Translations under genes and position numbers: made by a program
Notes under the pieces: generated by a model
Told to the model about the DNA's origin: nothing
Seen by the model: only the letters and a program-made list of their open reading frames with translations
Databases searched by the model: none
NCBI GenBank assembly: GCA_903923135.1
Contig: CAIXWN010000193.1
Span: forward strand, 1 to 37,036
Source of the DNA: an uncultured Caulobacteraceae bacterium
GTDB taxonomy: Bacteria > Pseudomonadota > Alphaproteobacteria > Caulobacterales > Caulobacteraceae
DNA: 37,036 bases
Reading direction: 5' to 3'
Part shown: piece after piece, positions 31,161 to 37,036 of the stretch
Position numbering within the stretch: the stretch's first letter is position 1
Layout of the letters: the number at the start of each line of letters is the position of its first letter

Positions 31161-31316
31161 ATGGGCCTTATTTTATTGATCGTCGTGCTGGTGCTGCTGT
31201 TCGGCGGCGGTGGCGGCTACTACGCCCACAGCCGCTGGGGCATGCCCGGACTAGGCGGCGTGTTCGGCACGGTGCTGCTGATCCTGCTCGTCCTGTGGCT
31301 GTTCAACAGGGTCTGA
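31161..31316 (+). CDS. DUF3309-like small membrane peptide (51 aa)
   Basis: A 51-residue hydrophobic peptide. It begins MGLILLIVVLVLLFGGGGGYY and continues AHSRWGMPGLGGVFG before a second hydrophobic stretch, VLLILLVLWLF. The layout of two helices around a Gly-rich, Ser-Arg-Trp loop is that of the DUF3309 family, which has no known function. AAAGGTGAGA precedes the ATG. It lies alone between the RcnB operon and the convergent transglutaminase gene. An EcfG-type promoter upstream suggests stress-induced expression; a role in membrane integrity is only a guess. Confidence 0.75.
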   Translation: MGLILLIVVLVLLFGGGGGYYAHSRWGMPGLGGVFGTVLLILLVLWLFNRV

Positions 31317-31385
31317 GGAGCGTTTCGGAGCCCTGACGCCCTTTGGCCCGGGCGGCGACGGCTGGAAATGCCGCCGCCGGCGCCC

Positions 31386-32321
31386 TCAGGAACCGGCGCC
31401 CGCCAGCCCGGAACGGGCGCCGAAGGCAGGGCGAAGAATCGCCGGCCCGGTTTCCGGAATCACGTCCACCTCGACCTTGAGGGTCTGCTTGCCGGGCGCC
31501 AGGATGATGCCGTCGATGGGCGCCACGTCCGAGTAGTCTCGCCCCGACGCCAGAACGATGTGATCGTCCTGGACCTGGATCGCATTGGTCGGGTCGAAGC
31601 CGACCCAGCCGGCCTCCTCGCCGCACCAGAGAGACACCCAGGCGTGGGTCGCGTCGGCGCCCTCGAGCCGCGCCCGTCCGGGCGGCGGTATGGTGCGCAG
31701 ATAACCGCTGACGTAGCGGCCGGGCAGGCCCAGGCCCCGCAGGCCGCAGATCATGATGTGGGCGAAGTCCTGGCAGACACCCCGTCGCGCGGTGAACGCC
31801 TGCAGGGGGGCTGTCGACACGTCGGTCGCCTTGGGATCATAGGTGAAGTCCGCCCGGACGCGGTTCATCAGATCGGTGGCGGCATCGACGATTCCCCTCC
31901 CGCGCGGGAAGCTCGATCGGGCGTATTCGGTGATCTCCGCCACCAGCGGGGCGCGGATCGAGGGATAGATGAAGCTCGCCGGCCCGCCGGGGCCCAGGTC
32001 GGCGGTCTCGAGACAGCGCGCGCGCACCTGCTCCCAGGGCGCGCCGAAGTCGAGCCGGCTGGGCGGCGTATGCACCTCGACGCGCGAGTGCGCCTCGATG
32101 ATCAGGGCCTTGTGACGGGTCTCGATGACCACCGTGTTGGTGGTCTCGCCGAAGGGGCCGGCCCGCTGGAAGGCGCGGGAAGGCTCCGGCGTGACAGTCA
32201 GGCTGCTCTCCAGCACGGTCTGGGTCGCCGAGGACCTGGGCGTCAGGCGCAGGACGCAGCGCGCGAACGTCACCTGGGACTCGTAGCCGTAGGTCGTCCG
32301 GTGGCGCACGCCGTAGATCAC
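31386..32321 (-). CDS. Transglutaminase-like cysteine protease family protein
   Basis: A 311-residue bacterial transglutaminase-like protein. The N-terminal beta domain starts YGVRHRTTYGYES (the Bact_transglu_N pattern). The catalytic triad is C183 (RRGVCQDFAH), H226 (ATHAWVSLW) and D243 (GFDPTNA). There is no signal peptide, so it acts in the cytosol. The start is GTG at 32321, overlapping the stop of the ATP-grasp/alpha-E gene (GTGA). In this gene set such proteins are predicted to cleave or transfer peptide or isopeptide bonds made by the ligase. No proteasome-like Anbu gene, a frequent companion, is seen in the window. Confidence 0.93.
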   Translation of the reverse strand: MIYGVRHRTTYGYESQVTFARCVLRLTPRSSATQTVLESSLTVTPEPSRAFQRAGPFGETTNTVVIETRHKALIIEAHSRVEVHTPPSRLDFGAPWEQVRARCLETADLGPGGPASFIYPSIRAPLVAEITEYARSSFPRGRGIVDAATDLMNRVRADFTYDPKATDVSTAPLQAFTARRGVCQDFAHIMICGLRGLGLPGRYVSGYLRTIPPPGRARLEGADATHAWVSLWCGEEAGWVGFDPTNAIQVQDDHIVLASGRDYSDVAPIDGIILAPGKQTLKVEVDVIPETGPAILRPAFGARSGLAGAGS

Positions 32322-34846
32322 GCAAGGCCCGCCAGCTTGATGGTCGGCACCGCATTGGCGCCCTGCAGGAAGTACCGGTCGGCCACCGCGCCGGAGAGAC
32401 TGAGCAGCGCCTCCTCGAAGCGGACCATGGCGTCGGGGTCAACGTCGGCGGCCAGGGCGGTCTCGATCTCGGTGGTCAGCACACGCAGGATGCGGTTGGG
32501 CCGCTCCATCATGCCGTCGTCCACCAGAACGGGCAGGGCGTTCATGTGGTCGCGCAGGGTGAACACCTGGAAGGCCACGGATCGGGTGTTGAAGGGGTCC
32601 AGCATCACCATGTCCCGCACCGGTGTCAGGGCCAGGCCGACGAGATAGCGGGCGCGATAGGTTATCTGGCTGTCGGCGAGGTCGAGCAGAAGGTCCAGAT
32701 CGTCGGTCGTCGCCTCGGCGTGGGCCAGGGTGCGGGTGAAGCGGCAGGTGTTGACCCCGCGTTCGATCCGCCGGCCCATGTCCAGAAAGCGCCAGCCGGC
32801 GGCGCGGTTCATGTTCTCCTGGGCCAGGCCGGACAGGGCGGCGAGAATCTGCAGGGCCGACTCCGCCTGCTGCAGAGCGTCCGCTTCCGAGGTCAGCTTC
32901 AGCCCCGGGGCGTTCAGCCCGTTCTCCAGGGCGCCCAGCAGGGTCCAGAAGTCGGCCGACAGGCGCTCGCGCATGCTGGCGGCGGTGCGCCTGGCCTTGC
33001 GCACCAGGGTGACCACCGAGCCCGTCGAGTCCGCATCGAGCAGCGCCGTGCGCGCGGCGTCGAGCGCCCGGGCGCCCAGGGCGTCCGCTTCCATCGCCTT
33101 CCAGGCGATGAGCAGTTCCTGCAGCTTGGTAAGCGTCTCGCCGGCCCCGTGCACCGCCGCTTCGGCGTCCATCAGGCTGGTGCAAAGGCTGCGGACCAGG
33201 CGCAGCGTGGCCTCGGCGCGCTCGAGATAGCGACCCAGCCAGAACAGGTTGTCGGCGGCGCGGCTGGGGAGGTGGCCGAGAATCCGCCGCACCTTCACGT
33301 CGTCCTGGTTGGCCAGAAGGGTGACCCGTTCGACGGGCCTGTCGGCGATCACCCAAACATCGGCGGTCCGGGCGCCTTCGCCCATGGAGATCGCCCGGAC
33401 ATCCAGTTCGTCGGACGTACGGCAGAAACCACCGGGCATGATCCTGAACCCGTCCGCCGTGGCGGCCGCATAGACCCGCAGCACGAACGGCGCGGCTTCC
33501 AGACGGTCTTCCCGCATCACCGGCATCGTCGACAGGCGGACCACTTCCTGGCCCACGAAGTCGCCGGGGCGGTCCTCGAGTCGGGCGAAGAAGGCGTCCC
33601 GTTCGCGGGCGGTGAGATCGGCGAGCAGGCGGGGCCTGGAGAACGGGTCGCCGTCCTGGCGCACGGTGAACGCCGGGGCGATGGCCAGGTCGGCGCGGGA
33701 CCTGACCAGGGCCTGTTCCGCCGCCTGACCGCACCACCAGGTGGCCACGTTCGGCATCTTCAGTTCCTCGCCCAGCAGACGACGGCAGAGCTTGGGCATG
33801 AAACCCAGCAGGGCCTTGGACTCCAGCACGCCCGAACCGGGCATGTTGAGCACCGCCACGCCCCCGCCGCGGATGGCCTCCAGAAGCCCGGGCACGCCGA
33901 GCTGGGAAGCGCTGTTGAGCTCCAGCGGGTCGACGAAATCGGCGTCCACGCGGCGCAGGATGACGTCCGCCCGTTTCAGCCCGGCGATGGTGCGCACATA
34001 GACCAGGCCGTCCCGTACGACGAGGTCGTCGCCCTCGACCAGCAGGAAGCCGAGGTACCGCGCAAGGTGGGCCTGTTCGAAATAGGTCTCGCTGAACGGG
34101 CCGGGAGTCAGCAGGCAGATCCGGGGGTCCTTGCGCTCGGCGGCCGACGCCAGGCCCTTTCGCAGGGCGTCGAAGAACGGAGCCAGCCGCTCGACGTTCA
34201 TGGCGTTGTAGAGGTTGGGATAGGCCCGCGAGAGAACAAGCCGGTTTTCCAGCTCGTAGCCGGCGCCCGATGGGGCCTGGGTGCGGTCGCCCAGCACCCA
34301 CCAGCGACCGTCCGGTCCGCGGGCCAGGTCGGCGGCGTAGAGTTGCAGGTAACGTCCGCCGGGCGGCGGCACGCCGCGCAGGGCGCGGATGAAGTCGGGA
34401 CTGCCGGTCAGCGCGGCGGCCGGCAGGGCGCCCTCGGTGATCAGGGTGGCCTCGCCATAGATGTCCTGCAGCAGGGCTTCCATCAGCGTGGCGCGCTGTT
34501 CGACGGCGGCGGAAATCTTCGCCCACTCGGTCTGATCCAGAATGAGCGGCACCGGATTGATCGGCCAGGTGCGCTCACTCTCCTCGCCGTAGATCCGGTA
34601 GGAGACGCCGGTGTCGCGGATGTGACGGGTGGCCAGATTGAAACGGCTCTTGATCTGGCCGGCCGGATAGTCCGCCAGATCGCCCAGGAAGTGCAGCCAG
34701 TAGTCGCGTGGACGTCCGGTGGCGTCGAACAGCTCGTCGGGAATGCCCGGCAGGGTGCGATAGTCTCGCAGCCAGGCGCTGAGCCGGTCAGCGCCGGCCG
34801 GATCGAGCGAAGGCCGCCGCGAGGCCACGCCGGCGAAATCAGCCAT
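32318..34846 (-). CDS. Circularly permuted ATP-grasp ligase fused to alpha-E domain
   Basis: An 842-residue fusion. Roughly residues 80-480 are a circularly permuted ATP-grasp ligase (DUF404/DUF407 type): RLAPFFDALRKGLASA, ICLLTPGPFSETYFEQAHLARYLGFLLVEGDDL, LGVPGLLEAIRGGGVAVLNMPGSGVLESKALLGFMP, and WVIADRPVERVTL. From about 515 it is an alpha-E helical domain (DUF403): LPSRAADNLFWLGRYLERAEATLRLVRSL and WRFLDMGRRIERGVNTC. In many genomes these are two separate genes. Known context predicts formation of peptide-like amide bonds; the product is not known. It lies 45 bp after the DUF2126 gene and is translationally coupled to the transglutaminase. Confidence 0.93.
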   Translation of the reverse strand: MADFAGVASRRPSLDPAGADRLSAWLRDYRTLPGIPDELFDATGRPRDYWLHFLGDLADYPAGQIKSRFNLATRHIRDTGVSYRIYGEESERTWPINPVPLILDQTEWAKISAAVEQRATLMEALLQDIYGEATLITEGALPAAALTGSPDFIRALRGVPPPGGRYLQLYAADLARGPDGRWWVLGDRTQAPSGAGYELENRLVLSRAYPNLYNAMNVERLAPFFDALRKGLASAAERKDPRICLLTPGPFSETYFEQAHLARYLGFLLVEGDDLVVRDGLVYVRTIAGLKRADVILRRVDADFVDPLELNSASQLGVPGLLEAIRGGGVAVLNMPGSGVLESKALLGFMPKLCRRLLGEELKMPNVATWWCGQAAEQALVRSRADLAIAPAFTVRQDGDPFSRPRLLADLTARERDAFFARLEDRPGDFVGQEVVRLSTMPVMREDRLEAAPFVLRVYAAATADGFRIMPGGFCRTSDELDVRAISMGEGARTADVWVIADRPVERVTLLANQDDVKVRRILGHLPSRAADNLFWLGRYLERAEATLRLVRSLCTSLMDAEAAVHGAGETLTKLQELLIAWKAMEADALGARALDAARTALLDADSTGSVVTLVRKARRTAASMRERLSADFWTLLGALENGLNAPGLKLTSEADALQQAESALQILAALSGLAQENMNRAAGWRFLDMGRRIERGVNTCRFTRTLAHAEATTDDLDLLLDLADSQITYRARYLVGLALTPVRDMVMLDPFNTRSVAFQVFTLRDHMNALPVLVDDGMMERPNRILRVLTTEIETALAADVDPDAMVRFEEALLSLSGAVADRYFLQGANAVPTIKLAGLA

Positions 34847-34891
34847 GCCGCGCCTCCTTGGCCCGGCGGCAGGGCGAGGTGCGGCGCGCCG

Positions 34892-37036
34892 TCATCGCTG
34901 GCCGGTCCTCAGGTCCAGCGTCATCGGGAACTCGCCCGTGGGCTCGTCGGGCGGCAGGGTCACCCGGCCGGGCGTGTGGCCGTGTGGCTCGAAGCGCGCC
35001 TTGCGGCGGGCTTCGGCCTCATAGGCGTTCACCGGCACGGTCTCATAGTTGCGCCCGCCCGGGTGGGCGACATGATACACGCAGCCGCCGAGGGCGCGAC
35101 GGGCGCCGCGGTCGATGATGTCGAAGGTCAGGGGCGCGTCGATCGGCAGGGTGGGATGCAGCCCGCTGATCAGCTTCCAGGCCTTGAAGCGCACGCCGGC
35201 CACCGCTTCCATGGACACGCCGGTCGGGGTCATCGGCAGGGCCCGGCCGTTGCAGGTGATCAGATGCCGGTCGGGGTGGAAGCCCGACACCCTGACCTGC
35301 AGGCGTTCGACCGAAGAGTCGACGAAGCGGACCGTCCCGCCCGCCGTGGGCTCGTCGCCCATCACGTGCCAGGGTTCCAGGGCGTGGCGGAGCTCCAGGG
35401 TCACGCCGCCGTAGTGAACGACGCCATGCACGGGGAAGCGGAACGCCCGCTGCGCCTCGAACCATCGGCGATCGAAGGCGTAGCCCGCCTCGGCCAGATC
35501 GCTGAGCACCGCCTGAAAATCCTGCCAGACGAAATGCTCGAGCATGAACCGGTCGTGCAGGGTGGTTCCCCAGCGCACCAGCGGGCCCGTCTGGGGCTCG
35601 CGCCAGAACCAGGCGATCATGGCGCGGATCAGCAGCTGCTGGGCCAGGTTCATCCGCGCGTCCGGCGGCATCTCGAATCCGCGGAACTCCAGCAGCCCCA
35701 GGCGTCCGGCGGGTCCGTCGGGCGAAAACAGCTTGTCGATGCAGATCTCGGTGCGATGGGTGTTGCCGGCCACGTCGATCAGCAGGTTTCGCAGCAGCCG
35801 GTCCACCAGCCAGGGCGCCGCCGGTTCGCCCTCGTCCGGCGCGGTGATCATCGACAGGGCGATGTCGAGTTCATACAGGGCGTCATGCCGCGCCTCGTCC
35901 ACGCGCGGGGCCTGGCTGGTCGGGCCGATGAACAGGCCGGAAAACAGGTAGGACAGGGCCGGGTGGCGCTGCCAGTAGATCAGCAGGCTCCGGATCAGGT
36001 CGGGGCGGCGCAGGAACGGCGAATCCGCGGGCGTCGCGCCGCCGACAACCACGTGCGCCCCGCCTCCCGTGCCGGTGTGACGGCCGTCGATCATGAATTT
36101 GTCGGCGGTCAGGCGGCCCGTGCGGGCGTCCTCGTAGAGGCCGATGGTGATGTCCACCGCCTCCCGCCAGCTGGCCGCCGGCTGGACATTGACCTCGATG
36201 ACGCCGGGGTCGGGGGTGACCTTGAGCACGACCAGGCGGCTGTCGTCGGGCGGCGGATAGCCCTCGATGCGCACCGGCGCGCCGGCGGCGGCTGCCTCGA
36301 CCTGGGCGACCAGCTCCAGATAGTCCTCGATCCGCGCCACCGGCGGCATGAACACATAGATCCAGCCCTGCCGGGCCTCGACGGACAGGGCGGTGCGCAC
36401 GGCGAGCACGCGTCCCGGCTCGTCCGTTGCGGCGGCCTTGCGCGCGGGGGTCGTCGGCGGCGGCTCGGCATCCTGGTAGATGTCGTCGAAACTGGGCGCC
36501 GGACCCACCGCCACGGAGGGATCGGGCGGGGTGATTTGCGGATAGTCCTCGGGCGCCAGGACCGGCAGGCCGTCGAACGGCAGCCGAAGGCCCACCGGCG
36601 AGTCGCCGGGCGCAAGATAGAGACCGCCGCGCCGGAACCGCCACGCCTCGCTGATCCAGCCCTCGCCCTCGGCCCCGCCGAAGGCGCGACGCAGTGGCAG
36701 CACATAGCCCACCGCCTTGGCCAGGCCGCCGGAGATCGCCTTGACCAGGGTGGCGCGGCCTTTTGGGTCGTCGAGGGTCAGGTCGTCCAGGGTGATGTTC
36801 TCGGGCAGGTCGCTCTCGGCCTTGATCCAGTAGAGCGGGTCCTCCCGCGCCTCGAGCACCAGGGCCGGGTCCACCTGCAGCCGCGCCGCAAGCTTGCCGA
36901 TCAGGGTCGCCGCGTCGGCGGCCGTCGCCGTGGGGGTTGTGTCCGTGCGGGGGACAGGACCGCGCCAGATCGGCAGGCCGTCCTTGCGCCAGAACACCGA
37001 CAGGGCCCAGCGCGGCAGGGGCTCGCCCGGATACCA
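34892..37036 (-). CDS. DUF2126 protein, C-terminal part (5' end outside window)
   Basis: A partial gene. The frame is open to the window edge and continues upstream: the edge codons read [24 protein letters not shown], a hallmark of DUF2126, so the GTG at 36997 is not the start. About 714 residues are visible of a protein that is usually near 1100, with a transglutaminase-like N-terminal domain that would lie beyond the window. Visible blocks include VDIT(I)[60 protein letters not shown] and [34 protein letters not shown]2126 has been proposed to be related to the glutamate-cysteine-ligase type amidoligases. It is the first visible gene of the operon with the ATP-grasp/alpha-E and transglutaminase genes. 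Confidence 0.92.
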   Translation of the reverse strand, partial: WYPGEPLPRWALSVFWRKDGLPIWRGPVPRTDTTPTATAADAATLIGKLAARLQVDPALVLEAREDPLYWIKAESDLPENITLDDLTLDDPKGRATLVKAISGGLAKAVGYVLPLRRAFGGAEGEGWISEAWRFRRGGLYLAPGDSPVGLRLPFDGLPVLAPEDYPQITPPDPSVAVGPAPSFDDIYQDAEPPPTTPARKAAATDEPGRVLAVRTALSVEARQGWIYVFMPPVARIEDYLELVAQVEAAAAGAPVRIEGYPPPDDSRLVVLKVTPDPGVIEVNVQPAASWREAVDITIGLYEDARTGRLTADKFMIDGRHTGTGGGAHVVVGGATPADSPFLRRPDLIRSLLIYWQRHPALSYLFSGLFIGPTSQAPRVDEARHDALYELDIALSMITAPDEGEPAAPWLVDRLLRNLLIDVAGNTHRTEICIDKLFSPDGPAGRLGLLEFRGFEMPPDARMNLAQQLLIRAMIAWFWREPQTGPLVRWGTTLHDRFMLEHFVWQDFQAVLSDLAEAGYAFDRRWFEAQRAFRFPVHGVVHYGGVTLELRHALEPWHVMGDEPTAGGTVRFVDSSVERLQVRVSGFHPDRHLITCNGRALPMTPTGVSMEAVAGVRFKAWKLISGLHPTLPIDAPLTFDIIDRGARRALGGCVYHVAHPGGRNYETVPVNAYEAEARRKARFEPHGHTPGRVTLPPDEPTGEFPMTLDLRTGQR

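Noticed and set aside
32439-34526. A 695-codon open frame in another frame of the ATP-grasp/alpha-E gene.
   Set aside because: Arg/Gly/Pro/Ala-rich with no motif, while the chosen frame is a clear ATP-grasp and alpha-E protein. It is a composition shadow.
1-37036. CRISPR arrays, tRNA or rRNA genes, and insertion sequences.
   Set aside because: No regularly spaced repeats, cloverleaf-like segments, rRNA signatures, transposase motifs or terminal inverted repeats were recognised by eye. A tRNAscan or ISfinder-type run was not possible here.

Overview
The window is high-G+C DNA, densely packed with genes on both strands. It looks like an alphaproteobacterial chromosome, probably Caulobacterales or Sphingomonadales-like. 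That placement is an inference. It rests on two matches to the alphaproteobacterial general-stress (EcfG-type) promoter, a FixK/FNR-type box, two CYP153-like P450s, GlxA/AraC and EutBC versions, and the coding style. No rRNA, tRNA, CRISPR array, insertion sequence or phage gene was recognised, and nothing marks the window as a mobile island.

Layout. 1-9.7 kb is mixed metabolism: a MAPEG membrane protein, a GNAT acetyltransferase coupled to a short-chain dehydrogenase, ethanolamine ammonia-lyase (eutBC), a TrkA-N potassium channel, a membrane-linked serine hydrolase, a second GNAT, a small basic protein, a Tat-exported HisC-like aminotransferase and a TauE/SafE exporter. 9.9-12.6 kb holds a Tat-exported flavin amine oxidase followed by a small cytochrome c, then a small lipoprotein. 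12.6-14.3 kb is a divergent pair of an isonitrile-hydratase-like DJ-1 protein and a GlxA/AraC regulator.

14.4-24.2 kb is the oxidative centre. A CYP153-like P450 is followed by an HTH regulator/alpha-beta hydrolase operon (minus strand). Divergent from that operon are two Rieske oxygenase alpha subunits. A CHASE2 adenylate cyclase, a FecR-like secreted protein and a second CYP153-like P450 (minus strand) come next. The Rieske operon is preceded by a perfect TTGAT-N4-ATCAA box placed as in a class II FNR/FixK promoter. No ferredoxin or reductase gene is present for the four oxygenases.

24.3-29.0 kb is a minus-strand run of hydrolytic and catabolic genes: an amidohydrolase, a penicillin-acylase-family enzyme and an aldose 1-epimerase, which may read on into the second P450. 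29.2-31.3 kb holds an EVE-domain protein, two RcnB-like periplasmic proteins and a 51-residue DUF3309-like membrane peptide. The second RcnB gene and the peptide gene diverge from a spacer with one near-ideal EcfG promoter facing each way. 31.4 kb to the window edge is a minus-strand operon: a DUF2126 protein (5' end outside the window), a circularly permuted ATP-grasp/alpha-E fusion, and a transglutaminase. This is a conserved peptide-modifying gene set of unknown product.

The best leads are the FNR/FixK-type promoter in front of O2-consuming oxygenases, the paired EcfG promoters, the amine oxidase-cytochrome c pair that suggests a NicA2-like dehydrogenase, the unequal Rieske pair (Asp versus Glu at the bridging position), and the ATP-grasp/alpha-E/transglutaminase/DUF2126 operon. 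All family calls come from reading motifs by eye; no database search was run.
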